Source: Betaproteobacteria bacterium
Lineage (GTDB): Bacteria; Pseudomonadota; Gammaproteobacteria; Burkholderiales; JACQAP01
Direction: 5' to 3'
Length of the DNA stretch: 64,000 nucleotides
Assembly: GCA_016194905.1 (NCBI GenBank)
Contig: JACQAP010000005.1
Location: 124,001 to 188,000, forward strand
Shown: positions 1 to 9,604 of the stretch, piece by piece
Layout: each line of letters starts with the position of its first letter
Position numbering within the stretch: the stretch's first letter is position 1
Notes under the pieces: model-generated
What the model was told of the DNA's origin: nothing
Database searches by the model: none
Seen by the model: the letters and a program-made list of their open reading frames with translations, nothing else
Position numbers and translations under genes: made by a program

Positions 1-93
1 GGCTTAGCCGATAAATATCAATGCCGTGTGCCCGCCTTGGGCACTTATTCCACCAGCCTTTTCAAAGAGGCCGCGGAAAACGTTTCGGACTGA
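1..93 (+). CDS. C-terminal end of an unknown upstream gene (partial)
   Basis: Frame 1 is open from the window edge to a TGA at 91-93, giving 30 codons that end in ENVSD. The stretch is short and I recognise no family, so it may be chance. If real, its 5' part lies outside the window. The 149 bases from here to pilE hold a CCATGG-GCGCC-CCATGG palindrome at about 119-135 and the pilE ribosome-binding site, but no clear promoter motif. Confidence 0.25.
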   Translation, partial: GLADKYQCRVPALGTYSTSLFKEAAENVSD

Positions 94-242
94 CAAAATT
101 CGTCCGCCAACGATAATGCCATGGGCGCCCCATGGCTAGAGCTTTCCCCGCCGTTCATTCTGCCAAACCGACCTCTTGTCGGAAGACGGTGGCATATCGA
201 TCTTCCTGTCGCTAGTCTTCGAATACCAAAAAGGAGGAACGT

Positions 243-668
243 ATGAAGAAGCCTGGCGGATTCACGCTAATCGAATTGATGATCGTTGTAGCGATTGTGG
301 CTATTCTCGCCGCGATTGCTCTGCCTTCCTATAATCAGTACGTGGTCCGCGGCAAGCTGACCGAGGCTTATTCGAATCTCCTTGCGATGCGGGTGCAGTC
401 GGAGCAGTGGTTCCAGGACAACAGGATGTATACAGGCATGCCGTGCTCTACGACGAATAACAAATACTTTACTTACGCTTGCTCGAACCTGACTCCCACT
501 ACTTATACGATCACTGCCACCGGCATTCCTGCAACCGACGTCGCCGGAATGGCTTTCACCATCGACCAGAGCAACGCCAGAACGACCACCGTCACTGCGC
601 CGGCTACCACGAAGGGCTGGACCGGCAACGCAACGTGCTGGATCGTCAGAAAGAACGGGACCTGCTGA
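243..668 (+). CDS. pilE: Type IV pilin, PilE-like
   Basis: 141-residue prepilin. It has a short basic leader followed by a class III cleavage site: GG then F1-T-L-I-E5, with Glu5 present, and a hydrophobic helix (about residues 8-30). The C-terminal part has Cys pairs (one near residue 68, one at the last residue) that could form the pilin D-region disulfide. An AAGGAGGAA ribosome-binding site ends 4 bases before the ATG. It is first in a run of pilin genes and its stop overlaps the next start (TGATG). Known role of the family: subunit of the type IV pilus fibre, processed by PilD. Its place in a minor-pilin operon suggests a minor PilE rather than the major PilA. Confidence 0.88.
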   Translation: MKKPGGFTLIELMIVVAIVAILAAIALPSYNQYVVRGKLTEAYSNLLAMRVQSEQWFQDNRMYTGMPCSTTNNKYFTYACSNLTPTTYTITATGIPATDVAGMAFTIDQSNARTTTVTAPATTKGWTGNATCWIVRKNGTC

Positions 669-1195
669 TGCGCACGCGTGCTGCAGCCGGCATGACCTTG
701 ATCGAGCTGCTGATCGGCTTCGTAATCATTGGCGTCCTGCTGGCGTTGGGGGTGCCAAGTTTTACGGCCTGGCTGCAGAACGTGCAGGTGCGCAATGCGG
801 CCGAATCGATATTCAACGGACTGCAATTGGCCCGTGCCAACGCAGTACAACGCAATAAATCGGTCAGCTTCACGATGGTTGGACCCGATTCGAGCTGGTC
901 CGTCACCATCGTAACGCCTTCTGCACTCGAACCGGCAACAGTTCAATCGCGCAGCGCCGCGGAGGGCACCCCTAACGCGGTGATTGCCACGACCGATCCG
1001 ACCATCACCTTCGACGGCCTGGGAAAGACCAATCTGCTGGCTGCCGCCACTATCCAGGTGACGAACCCGACCGGCGGCGCGTGCGGCACCGGAACCGGAA
1101 ATATGCGCTGCCTCAACGTAACGGTGGCAGTAGGCGGGCAGATCAAAATGTGCGACCCGCAAGTATCGGCAGCCGGCGATTCCCGGAAATGCTAA
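668..1195 (+). CDS. fimT: Minor pilin FimT/GspH family
   Basis: 175 residues from an ATG at 668, which overlaps the pilE stop by one base. The leader MRTRAAAG is followed by M1-T-L-I-E5 and a hydrophobic helix, the prepilin signature. The remainder fits the GspH/FimT fold: helix, then ARANAVQRNKSV and a beta-rich domain with four Cys. A longer reading frame runs back into pilE, but the start at 668 gives a proper prepilin leader. FimT-type minor pilins prime pilus assembly and in some species bind DNA during uptake. That role is family knowledge and is not visible here. Confidence 0.85.
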   Translation: MRTRAAAGMTLIELLIGFVIIGVLLALGVPSFTAWLQNVQVRNAAESIFNGLQLARANAVQRNKSVSFTMVGPDSSWSVTIVTPSALEPATVQSRSAAEGTPNAVIATTDPTITFDGLGKTNLLAAATIQVTNPTGGACGTGTGNMRCLNVTVAVGGQIKMCDPQVSAAGDSRKC

Positions 1196-1208
1196 CTGGA
1201 GTGTCCCC

Positions 1209-1655
1209 ATGACAACGACTTCAAGACGCTCATTGCGCAACGCCCAGTCAGGCGTCATGCTGCTGGAGGCGCTGATCGGCATCCTGATTTTCTCCCTCGG
1301 CATTCTGGCCATGGTCGGCATGCAAGCGATGGGCATCAAGCTTGCCACCGACTCGCGGGACCGCGCGGAGGCCAGCAACCTGGCGACCCAGTTGGTCGGT
1401 GAAATGTGGCTGAACCGCGCGGCCCTGGCGAGCTACCAATACACTGGAACCGGTACCGCCCCCGCCGCGTTGACCACCTGGATCGCACAGGTCGACGCAT
1501 CGCTGCCGGATGCAGCCGCAAACCCTCCCATTGTCACGGTTGGTGCCAGCTCGCTCGGCGCAGCGGTCGGCACACAAACCACGGTGACTCTCCGGTGGAG
1601 AAATCCGACCGACACGACGGTTCATCAGTTCGTCATGACGGCTTACATCAATTGA
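1209..1655 (+). CDS. pilV: Type IV pilus modification/minor pilin PilV
   Basis: 148 residues. A 20-residue leader ends in SG, followed by V1-M-L-L-E5 and a hydrophobic helix rich in Gly, Leu and Ile, matching PilV prepilins. The segment ATDSRDRAEASNLATQLVGEMW after the helix is typical of the family. The gene begins 13 bases after fimT and ends 8 bases before pilW, so it is almost certainly co-transcribed. PilV is one of the minor pilins that, with PilW, PilX and FimT, forms the tip complex carrying PilY1. Confidence 0.88.
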   Translation: MTTTSRRSLRNAQSGVMLLEALIGILIFSLGILAMVGMQAMGIKLATDSRDRAEASNLATQLVGEMWLNRAALASYQYTGTGTAPAALTTWIAQVDASLPDAAANPPIVTVGASSLGAAVGTQTTVTLRWRNPTDTTVHQFVMTAYIN

Positions 1656-1663
1656 GGCCAACC

Positions 1664-2797
1664 ATGCGTCAGCGCTTGAACAAGAAGCTTCAAAGCCCGC
1701 ATTTCATGCGAGGCATGAGCCTGCCGGAAATTCTGGCCGCGGTGCTCATTGGATTGATCGGCATGATCGTCATCATGCAAGTGTATGCGACGTCCGAAGA
1801 AAGAAAGCGCACCACAACAGGCACCAGCGACGCACAGATCAGCGGCAACATCGCCCTGTTTACGCTGGAAAGCACAATCCGCAGCGCGGGCTTCGGCATG
1901 GTCTCGGCAGACAACAACATGATCGGCTGCACCACGCTCGCCTACAACAGCAATCGACCGGCCCCCGACTTCACTTTTCTCATGGCCCCGGTGGTCATCA
2001 CCGTTGGCGCCGCGGGCGCGCCGGACAAGATCACGGTGATATACGGCAGTTCGCCAAACGTCGTGGAAGGCGACGCATTCGTCAGCAGCGCGGCCTCTGG
2101 TGCGGATTTTCCGTTGAAAAATGCGGCGGGCATTCTGGCGGGCGATCTCGTCGTGGCCAGCGAAGCAGGGCTCAACTGCTCCATGGCCGAGGTCACCGGA
2201 TTTCTCCCGGCGGCAGTCAATACCGTCATGCACGCCAACGCGGCCCCCTATAGCTACGTCAATGCCGCCAATCAAACGATCAACGCGACAGCCAGTTACA
2301 ACAAAGGCGGCGGTTCCGGCGTCGGTTACTCAACTGCCGCGCTGCTATTCACGCTGGGCCGCTCGCCCACCGTCGTGACTTATCAGATTGGCAACGACAA
2401 GCTGCAGACCAAAACTCTGATGCCCTACGTTCCGGCGCAGGATGCGGACGGGGATGGTACGTCGGATGCGGACATCGGCGACGGCATCGTGCAACTCAAG
2501 GCCCAGTACGGCAAGGATACCGATGGCGACGCCGTGGTGGACACCTGGGATACCACACTGCCGGCTACCTCGGCGCAATGGATGCAGGTACGCGCGATTC
2601 GCATTGCCCTATTGGCGCGCAGCGCGAAACTCGAAAAACTGCGCGAGGACGGTAGTCACGTTACCGCCGCCGCCCCCACATGGTACGGCGGCGCTTTCAC
2701 CATGACGAATCCCGATCTTCTTACCGACTGGCGTGACTACCGTTATCGCGTTTATGAAACGGTGGTACCCCTGCGCAACATGATCTGGAGCAACTGA
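1664..2797 (+). CDS. pilW: Type IV pilus assembly protein PilW
   Basis: 377 residues from ATG 1664, 8 bases after the pilV stop. The frame is open further upstream, but only this start gives the prepilin leader ending in MRG before M1-S-L-P-E5 and a long hydrophobic helix. Near residues 262-300 there are two acidic loops, DADGDGTSDAD and DTDGDAVVD, resembling calcium-binding loops. Similar loops occur in PilW relatives from memory. The stop overlaps the pilX ATG by one base. Role: minor pilin of the tip/priming complex. Confidence 0.87.
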   Translation: MRQRLNKKLQSPHFMRGMSLPEILAAVLIGLIGMIVIMQVYATSEERKRTTTGTSDAQISGNIALFTLESTIRSAGFGMVSADNNMIGCTTLAYNSNRPAPDFTFLMAPVVITVGAAGAPDKITVIYGSSPNVVEGDAFVSSAASGADFPLKNAAGILAGDLVVASEAGLNCSMAEVTGFLPAAVNTVMHANAAPYSYVNAANQTINATASYNKGGGSGVGYSTAALLFTLGRSPTVVTYQIGNDKLQTKTLMPYVPAQDADGDGTSDADIGDGIVQLKAQYGKDTDGDAVVDTWDTTLPATSAQWMQVRAIRIALLARSAKLEKLREDGSHVTAAAPTWYGGAFTMTNPDLLTDWRDYRYRVYETVVPLRNMIWSN

Positions 2798-3375
2798 TGA
2801 CATCCCTAAATCCGAAGATTGTCCGGATTCGTACGACGCGCAGCGCGCAGCGAGGCGTGGTGTTATTCATCGCGCTGATCGTCCTGGTGGCCATGACGCT
2901 GGCTGGACTCGCGATGATGCGCTCGGTCGACACCAACAACCTGATTGCGGGCAACCTGGCTTTCAAAAACGCCGCCTCAAGCGCCGGGGACGCCGCGGTC
3001 GAGGCGGCCCGCACCTGGGTGACGTCGAAGACGCCGGGCCAGTTGGAGGCAGACCAGGCCGGGTATTTTGCCAACTGGCAGCCTTCCTTCGACCCGAAGA
3101 CCTTCGATTGGCCGGCAAATGGCACGTTTGTCGGGAATGACAATAACGGCAACGCCATCTATTACGTCGCCCACCGCATGTGCAACGAATCCGCCAAATC
3201 GATCGACGCAACGGATTGCGCCAAGGTTGCCACGGTGTCGGTGGGCAGCACCAAGGGCGGCGGCTCTTATGGCAGCTCGCCGCTGGCCGGGACGTCGCTG
3301 GTGTTCTATCGGATCACCGCGAAGATCGAAGGACCGAAGTTCACCGTCAGTTACATTCAAGCGTTTATTTATTGA
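2797..3375 (+). CDS. pilX: Type IV pilus assembly protein PilX
   Basis: 192 residues. A basic leader ending in QRG is followed by V-V-L-F-I and a hydrophobic stretch with LAMMRSVDTNNLIAGN, the hallmark of PilX proteins. Residue 5 after cleavage is Ile rather than Glu, as is common in PilX/GspK-like tip pilins that lack a subunit below them to contact. Its ATG overlaps the pilW stop and pilY1 follows 33 bases after its end. Expected role: tip minor pilin that works with PilY1. Confidence 0.85.
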   Translation: MTSLNPKIVRIRTTRSAQRGVVLFIALIVLVAMTLAGLAMMRSVDTNNLIAGNLAFKNAASSAGDAAVEAARTWVTSKTPGQLEADQAGYFANWQPSFDPKTFDWPANGTFVGNDNNGNAIYYVAHRMCNESAKSIDATDCAKVATVSVGSTKGGGSYGSSPLAGTSLVFYRITAKIEGPKFTVSYIQAFIY

Positions 3376-3408
3376 TCCATCAGATCCGTTATGCATACGG
3401 GAGCCATC

Positions 3409-6400
3409 ATGAAGCGCACTTCACCGACGAGCTTGATCTTGACCAAAATGGCATTTGTCCTTGGCATGGGGTTTGCCATGACCACGGTCAACGCCGCATT
3501 GACCGACATCGCGAGTGCGCCGATGGCCAACACGGCCAGTTCGGTCGTGAAGCCCAATCTGATGTTCCTGCTGGATGCCTCCGGAAGCATGAACTGGGAC
3601 TTCATGCCGGACTCCGTCGACTTCGATCCGGCATGCAAAAGCACGGGTTCCAGTTTGACCAACTGTAGTTTCGCCGATCCCCCGCACAACAGCGCGCAGT
3701 TCAACGGCATTTACTACAACCCGACCATTACGTATACGCCGGCGGTTAACTATGACGGGACCAGTTTCCCGAGCTACACCACCTGGACCGCGGTGCCGAA
3801 CGACGCTTTTGGCATCCAGTTCAGCGGCACCATTGACTTGACCACAGCCTATCCTGACACGGTCTGGTGCAATACGAATTCGCCGACCACCTCCGATCTC
3901 ACCGCCCCGTTTGCAAGCGGCGTATGCAAGAGACCGATCCAGGCCGGCGTCTGGACCTATCCGAACGGGACATACAACCGTCTGCGTTCCGCTGCCGGCA
4001 CCCTGAACCCTTACTACTACACCGTCAGCAGCCTGGCGTGGTGTAGCAGCGCGAACGCCAGCGGCTTCGGTACGGGCACCTGCCAGGCCAAGAAAACGGC
4101 TACGTACCAGTATCCGAAGTATGGAACCGGCAGCGACGGCTTCACGCGGACGGACATCGTTCCGGGTACGGCCAGTTACCCGCGGGCCGCATCACGCACC
4201 GACTGTTCCGGCGCAGTCGGGGCAACCGGCTGCAGCTACGCGCAGGAAATGACCAACTTCGCCAACTGGTATGCCTACTATCGCACCCGCATGCAGATGA
4301 TGAAATCGGCGGCGGGTCTGGCATTCAAGCAGGTCACCGACAGCTTCCGCGTCGGCTTTATCACCATCAATCCCGGCAGCCCGGTCGCGTCCGCGAAATT
4401 TCTTCCCATGGCGGATTTCACGGCTGGCGCTGGCGGACAAAAGAATAACTGGTACACGAAGTTCTACGCACAGAATCCGAACCTGTCGACGCCATTGCGG
4501 GAAGCCCTGTCCCGGGTCGGTCGCTACTATGCCCACGTGACCACCGGCATCAACAACGGCATCACCGACGATCCGATGCAGTACTCGTGTCAGCAAAACT
4601 TCACGATCATGTCGACCGACGGGTTCTGGAACGGCAATGCCGGCCAGAAACTGGACGGCAGCGCGATCGGGAATCAGGACTCGGACCCGACGACGGCGCC
4701 GCGTCCGCTGCTCGACGGTTCGTTCCAGCTCACCGCCGTGACTTCGAACAGCACCTATACGCAGCAGATCTGCACCGGAAGCGCCACCGTTTTTGGCGCC
4801 ACGCCTTGCGGTTGTTCGGCGAACTTCAGCCGCGTCAAGCAGCAGACCTCGTCTTCAATCAGCACCGTGGTCTCGCGCGACGGCGTCGTGTTAAGCACCA
4901 CACCCTCGACGACCACGACTTACCAGGACATTACCGCTTGCAACGCGGTCGTGACGACCGCGGTGACCCCGACAACGAAGGTGGATGAACAGGCCGTCAA
5001 CGGCAATGCCACCACCACCTTTGCCGCGGTCAACGGCATCAGCGCGGGCGATAATCAGGCCGGTACCTGTGCTGCGAATTTTGGACGCATCAAACGCCGT
5101 ACCACTACCGCTACCAGCACCGTGGTCACGACCGGCGGCGTGGCGGCCGCTCCCGTACTGGGCGCGACCTACGCGTTTGCCGATGTCGGTTCCTGCGTCG
5201 CTCTGACCAACACGGTGGTCACGCAATTTACCGTTGTGGACGAGCAGACTCTGGTTGCCAACGCCACCAGCACCTTCGGCACCATCAACGGGGTTGCGGC
5301 GGGAGCCAACCAAGCCGGCGTTTGTGGAGCCGGGCAGGCACGCATCAAGCGGCGCACCACGACCTATAACCAGACTGTTGTCACGGTCGGCAGCACGGCC
5401 GGCGCTCCCACGACGAGCGGAACCGCCTATGCATTCTCCGATCCCGGTTCATGCGTAAACCTGACCTCGACCACGACAACGCCAGTCACCGAAACGGCGC
5501 AATGGGTCAGCAGCGCAAACGGCACAAACCTCCCCAGCGCTTTTGCTGCGGCGTTCGCCGGCAGCCCGAACCCGCAGACGACCTATACGTGTACCATTGC
5601 AGGGCGTACGCTGAAGCTGCAGCGCGTCATGGGTTACAACAGAATCGTGACGACCATCGGCGCGGGTGCCCCGACTACAACCTATAGCGGGACCACGAGC
5701 GGCCCGACTTTTACCATTGCGCAATCTTGCACCGTTGGCGCTAAAACGGCCAACCCGACGACTACCGTAAACGGCGCGACCTCCGCTCCCGTGGTCACCG
5801 GAGCACCGGTCGCGGCGGCAACCAGTTCCAGCAGCAGCGTCACGTCGAACACGACGACCGGCGGCCCCTCGCCAGCAGCATCGACCTCCGTCACCGGTGC
5901 GACAACGTCCACATCGACAGGGGCGGCGATCACGTCTGCGGACTTCACCATTACGCCGAATCCGAAGTCGGTCGTCACCAACACTTCGACGTCCGGCCCG
6001 CTGGGCTATCCGGATACATTGGCCGACGTGGCCCAGTACTACTACATGACCGACTTGCGCGCGCCGGGCTCGCTCGGGGCAGCGGTCTCGGGGACCCAGC
6101 TCGACGTCGGCACCACCAATAACGTCCCGGGACAGCCTGGCACCGACCCGCAAAACGACAGCGCGAGCTGGCAGCATATGACCACCTTCACCCTCGGATT
6201 GGGCGTGGACGGTACGCTGACGTACGCTTCGGACTACCGCACCAACCCGACCGGGGATTTCCTCGCCATCAAGAACGGAACGATGAACTGGCCGCAGCCG
6301 GTTGCCGACACGGTTAGTGCCGTGGACGATTTGTGGCACGCGGCGGTGGACGGCCGGGGCACGTACTTCAGTGCCAAGGATCCGGCCCAGCTCGTGTCCG

Positions 6401-8514
6401 GACTGTCGAACGCGCTGTCCGGCGTCACGGCAACGACCGGCTCGGCCGCCGCAGCGGCAACCAGTAACCTCGAGCCCGTCGCCGGTGACAACTTCGCGTA
6501 CGTCGCCAGCTACGAAACCGTGCGCTGGAATGGAGACGTGGAAGCGCGCACCATCGACCTGAGCACCGGTGCGGTCAGCGCCCCGCCTTCCATCTGGAGT
6601 GCGCAAGCCCAGCTCGATACACTGACGAATGCCACGACGCCCGGAGGTAACAACCGCAGCATCAAGCGCTTCAATAGCAGCAGCACCAACAAGCTGCAGG
6701 ACTTCGCCTGGGCGAACCTCACCGCGACCGAGCAGGCCTATTTCAATGCCGCGTGGATCGGCACGGGGGGCGCGGCATTGAGCCAGTGGGGCAGCCTCAC
6801 CGCCACACAGCAAACGGCAGCCGCAGGGTCGAACCTCGTCAGCTTCATTCGCGGCGACAGTTCCTTTGAAGCCCAAGCCTCCGTCGCCGCCGGGAACCAG
6901 CTCTATCGCGACAGGCAGCATGTTCTGGGCGACGTAGTCGACGGCGCGCCGGTGTACGTAAAGAAGATTTCGGCCGGCTACGCCGACGCCGGGTTCGCCT
7001 CGCCTGCCGGAGCCAACTTCAAGGAGTGCGTCAACACGGCCGGCGTGAGTTGTAGCGGCATCTACAGCGGCTCCCGCGATCCTGTCAATGTCGTTGCCGG
7101 CGTCGACGTCGGCAGCGCCCGTAGCGCGAACGTGTATATCGCGGCCAATGACGGCATGTTGCACGCGTTGAATGGCGATACCGGGACGGAGCGCTGGGCC
7201 TACATCCCCAACATTTTGATCCCGAATCTGTATCGCCTGGCGGATAAGGACTACGCCAACCGCCACCAATACTATGTGGATGGGTCGCCGACTGTCGGAG
7301 ACGTCTACGATCCCGTCGCGGCGAAATGGAAAACCATTCTGGTCGGCGGTCTCGCCAGCGGCGGAAGGAGCTTCTACGCTCTCGATGTCACGGATCCGGC
7401 GACGCCCATCGGGCTGTGGGAATTCAACGTCAGAGCCACGGCGAGCTGCCCGAGCGCAACAGTGCTCGGTACCGACAAGGACGATTGCGACCTCGGTTTG
7501 TCCTACGGCAACCCGATCATCACCAAGCTGGCACCCGTGTCCCCTGCCACCAATGGGAAATGGGTCGTCGTCGTGACTTCGGGTTATAACAACGTCAGCC
7601 CGGGAGACGGCAAAGGCTACGTCTATGTGCTGGATCCCATCACCGGGGTGATCCTGAAGAAGATCCAGGCCGCCAATGCGAGTCAGTTCCTGAGCCCGGG
7701 CAGTACCGCCACGCCGCTCGGCCTGGCACGGATCAACAACTGGGTTGACGACACCAACGTCGACAATACGACGCTGAGGGTTTACGGCGGCGACCTGCAG
7801 GGATATCTGTGGCGCTTCAACCTGGATACCGCCACCGCGTACGCAATCGCCCGGTACACGGACCCGTCGGGCGTGGCACAACCGGTGACAACGAAGCCGG
7901 AGCTGGGTGACGTCAACGGTGTGGCGATGACCTACGTCGGAACCGGGCGCTATCTGGGCACCAGCGACCTGCCATCGACCCAGGTACAGACCATCTACGG
8001 CATCAAGGACGCGACCAACGGGGTTGCCCCGTCCACACCCATCAACGCACGCGGCACCACGGTTGTGGCACAGACGCTGACGAATGGTACGTCCGGGACC
8101 GGTGCGGGAATTCGCACGGCGACCTCGAATGCGGTCGACCTGACGGCGAAAAATGGATGGAGAGCCGATCTTCCGAACAGCGGAGAGCGGGTGAACGTGG
8201 ATCCCAAGCTGCAACTTGGCACCCTGATTGTCGGCTCGAACATTCCGGCCTCCAGCGCCTGCACTTCCGGCGGCACGTCGTACCTGAATTTCCTCGACTA
8301 CAAGACCGGTGGATACGTCCAGTCCTCGGGCAACACGCTCGCCGGCGTGCTGGTCGGAAATTCACTGGTCGTCGGTATCAGCATCGTGCGCCTGCCCAAC
8401 AACAAGACGGTTGCGATTGTAACCACGTCAGACAACAAGTACCCCAACCTGGCGCCTCCATTCTCCTCGCCGAGCCCGACCGGCCGTCGGAGTTCCTTCC
8501 GAGAGTTGCAATAG
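3409..8514 (+). CDS. pilY1: Type IV pilus tip adhesin PilY1
   Basis: 1701 residues from ATG 3409, chosen because GGGAG lies 5 bases upstream. A start at 3391 would add six residues. It has a signal peptide ending about VNA. The N-terminal half is a von Willebrand A-like domain with the metal-site motif DASGSM (56-61) and TDGFWNGN (about 403). The C-terminal half carries the PilY1 propeller signatures, including YIPN, VDGSPTVGDVY and YGGDLQGYLWRFN. The calcium loop expected before YGGDL reads DDTNVDN, weaker than the usual DxDxDG form. A Thr/Ser-rich repeated block separates the two parts of the A-domain (see separate entry), making it longer than the common 1000-1200 residue PilY1. It is last in the pilin operon. 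Confidence 0.9.
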   Translation: MKRTSPTSLILTKMAFVLGMGFAMTTVNAALTDIASAPMANTASSVVKPNLMFLLDASGSMNWDFMPDSVDFDPACKSTGSSLTNCSFADPPHNSAQFNGIYYNPTITYTPAVNYDGTSFPSYTTWTAVPNDAFGIQFSGTIDLTTAYPDTVWCNTNSPTTSDLTAPFASGVCKRPIQAGVWTYPNGTYNRLRSAAGTLNPYYYTVSSLAWCSSANASGFGTGTCQAKKTATYQYPKYGTGSDGFTRTDIVPGTASYPRAASRTDCSGAVGATGCSYAQEMTNFANWYAYYRTRMQMMKSAAGLAFKQVTDSFRVGFITINPGSPVASAKFLPMADFTAGAGGQKNNWYTKFYAQNPNLSTPLREALSRVGRYYAHVTTGINNGITDDPMQYSCQQNFTIMSTDGFWNGNAGQKLDGSAIGNQDSDPTTAPRPLLDGSFQLTAVTSNSTYTQQICTGSATVFGATPCGCSANFSRVKQQTSSSISTVVSRDGVVLSTTPSTTTTYQDITACNAVVTTAVTPTTKVDEQAVNGNATTTFAAVNGISAGDNQAGTCAANFGRIKRRTTTATSTVVTTGGVAAAPVLGATYAFADVGSCVALTNTVVTQFTVVDEQTLVANATSTFGTINGVAAGANQAGVCGAGQARIKRRTTTYNQTVVTVGSTAGAPTTSGTAYAFSDPGSCVNLTSTTTTPVTETAQWVSSANGTNLPSAFAAAFAGSPNPQTTYTCTIAGRTLKLQRVMGYNRIVTTIGAGAPTTTYSGTTSGPTFTIAQSCTVGAKTANPTTTVNGATSAPVVTGAPVAAATSSSSSVTSNTTTGGPSPAASTSVTGATTSTSTGAAITSADFTITPNPKSVVTNTSTSGPLGYPDTLADVAQYYYMTDLRAPGSLGAAVSGTQLDVGTTNNVPGQPGTDPQNDSASWQHMTTFTLGLGVDGTLTYASDYRTNPTGDFLAIKNGTMNWPQPVADTVSAVDDLWHAAVDGRGTYFSAKDPAQLVSGLSNALSGVTATTGSAAAAATSNLEPVAGDNFAYVASYETVRWNGDVEARTIDLSTGAVSAPPSIWSAQAQLDTLTNATTPGGNNRSIKRFNSSSTNKLQDFAWANLTATEQAYFNAAWIGTGGAALSQWGSLTATQQTAAAGSNLVSFIRGDSSFEAQASVAAGNQLYRDRQHVLGDVVDGAPVYVKKISAGYADAGFASPAGANFKECVNTAGVSCSGIYSGSRDPVNVVAGVDVGSARSANVYIAANDGMLHALNGDTGTERWAYIPNILIPNLYRLADKDYANRHQYYVDGSPTVGDVYDPVAAKWKTILVGGLASGGRSFYALDVTDPATPIGLWEFNVRATASCPSATVLGTDKDDCDLGLSYGNPIITKLAPVSPATNGKWVVVVTSGYNNVSPGDGKGYVYVLDPITGVILKKIQAANASQFLSPGSTATPLGLARINNWVDDTNVDNTTLRVYGGDLQGYLWRFNLDTATAYAIARYTDPSGVAQPVTTKPELGDVNGVAMTYVGTGRYLGTSDLPSTQVQTIYGIKDATNGVAPSTPINARGTTVVAQTLTNGTSGTGAGIRTATSNAVDLTAKNGWRADLPNSGERVNVDPKLQLGTLIVGSNIPASSACTSGGTSYLNFLDYKTGGYVQSSGNTLAGVLVGNSLVVGISIVRLPNNKTVAIVTTSDNKYPNLAPPFSSPSPTGRRSSFRELQ
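4801..5770 (+). repeat. Four imperfect 85-89-residue repeats inside PilY1
   Basis: Translation shows four related units whose Cys landmarks fall at residues 467, 554, 639 and 728. The first three share the pattern Cys, a basic RxKRRT-like strand, TVV, a second Cys, then VDEQ and an NG-AG-NQAG ending. The fourth is shorter and more divergent. A Ser/Thr-rich linker follows to about residue 860, where the A-domain resumes with YPDTLADVAQYYY. The units are diverged at the DNA level, so this is an old duplication. It looks like a surface-exposed stalk or variable module inserted in the adhesin domain. Confidence 0.7.
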
Positions 8515-8531
8515 GAGCGGCAAAGCAACAA

Positions 8532-8566
8532 AAAAGCGGCTCGCCATGCGAGCCGCTTTTCTTTTT
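8532..8566. terminator. Bidirectional terminator between pilY1 and ispH
   Basis: A 13-bp perfect stem, AAAAGCGGCTCGC pairing with GCGAGCCGCTTTT, closes a CAT loop and is followed by CTTTTTT. A-rich sequence on the left side allows it to end transcription from the minus strand as well. It lies 17 bases after pilY1 and 12 bases before the end of convergent ispH. Confidence 0.9.
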
Positions 8567-8578
8567 TGTCGCAGGAAA

Positions 8579-9520
8579 TTAACCCGCGAGTGCCTTGGGC
8601 AAGGGAAATGTCACCCGTTCCGCGATACCTTCCAGTTCCCTGACCGGCCCGGCGCCCAACGAATTGAGCCGGGCGATGACCGCCTGCACCAGCACTTCCG
8701 GTGCGGATGCACCGGCCGTCACGCCCACCACCTTTTTCCCTTCCACCCATTCGGGCTTCAGATCGGCGGCGTTGTCCAGCATGTAGGCGGGCACGCCGAG
8801 ATTGGACGCGACCTCGCGCAGCCGGTTGGAGTTCGAACTGTTCGGCGAGCCGACGACGATCAACACATCGCACTGCTTCGCCAGCACCTTGACCGCATCC
8901 TGGCGGTTCTGCGTGGCATAACAGATATCGTCTTTTTTAGGCCCGAGGATTCCAGGGAAGCGGCGCCTGAGCGCCTCCGTGATCGAACGTGCATCGTCCA
9001 CAGATAACGTAGTCTGGGTCACGAACGCCAGGTTGTCCGGATTCTTGACCTTGAGGCGTTCGACGTCCCGGATGGATTCCACCAGATACATGCCGCTGCC
9101 GACCTGCCCCACGCCCTCTATCTGACCCATGGTGCCTTCCACCTCCGGGTGGCCCGCGTGGCCGATCATCACGATTTCGCGTTGGCCGTCATGCATCTTG
9201 GCCACTTCGACGTGCACTTTGGTTACCAGCGGGCAGGTGGCATCGAATACGTTCAACTTTCGCGCTTCGGCGTCGCGACGGACGGTCTGCGACACGCCGT
9301 GCGCGCTGAAGACCACCGTCGCTCCTGCGGGTATCTCGGCAAGATCCTCCACGAACACCGCTCCCTTGGCACGAAGGTCGTCCACGACATATTTGTTGTG
9401 AACGACTTCATGGCGCACGTAGATCGGCGCTCCGTGCAGCTTGAGGGCGCGTTCGACGATTTCGATGGCACGGTCTACGCCGGCGCAAAAACCGCGGGGA
9501 TTGGCGAGCAGGACTTCCAT
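8579..9520 (-). CDS. ispH: 4-hydroxy-3-methylbut-2-enyl diphosphate reductase
   Basis: 313 residues, the usual IspH (LytB) length. Cys12 in [14 protein letters not shown], the Cys in DATCPLV and the Cys in [11 protein letters not shown] are the three ligands of the iron-sulfur cluster. [11 protein letters not shown] is the conserved substrate-pocket segment. The enzyme makes IPP and DMAPP in the last step of the MEP isoprenoid pathway. It lies at the end of the ribF-ileS-lspA series, an arrangement common in proteobacteria, here with a sulfite-oxidase-like gene and a repeat element between it and lspA. Confidence 0.96.
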   Translation of the reverse strand: MEVLLANPRGFCAGVDRAIEIVERALKLHGAPIYVRHEVVHNKYVVDDLRAKGAVFVEDLAEIPAGATVVFSAHGVSQTVRRDAEARKLNVFDATCPLVTKVHVEVAKMHDGQREIVMIGHAGHPEVEGTMGQIEGVGQVGSGMYLVESIRDVERLKVKNPDNLAFVTQTTLSVDDARSITEALRRRFPGILGPKKDDICYATQNRQDAVKVLAKQCDVLIVVGSPNSSNSNRLREVASNLGVPAYMLDNAADLKPEWVEGKKVVGVTAGASAPEVLVQAVIARLNSLGAGPVRELEGIAERVTFPLPKALAG

Positions 9521-9604
9521 GGTGTGAGCAGGTTGATCGAGGCCTGAATTATACGCCGCCGCATTCCCTAGATTGCCGTCGGCCTCTATAGATCGCCGCC
9601 GTTT

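Noticed and set aside
94-242. Sigma-54 promoter upstream of pilE
   Set aside because: TGGCAT near 190 lacks a matching GC element at the right distance. No convincing motif.
5449-8214. Open reading frame of 921 codons on the strand opposite pilY1
   Set aside because: It lies entirely inside a well-supported gene, has Arg/Gly-rich composition typical of a GC-rich shadow frame and shows no domain, signal or ribosome-binding site.
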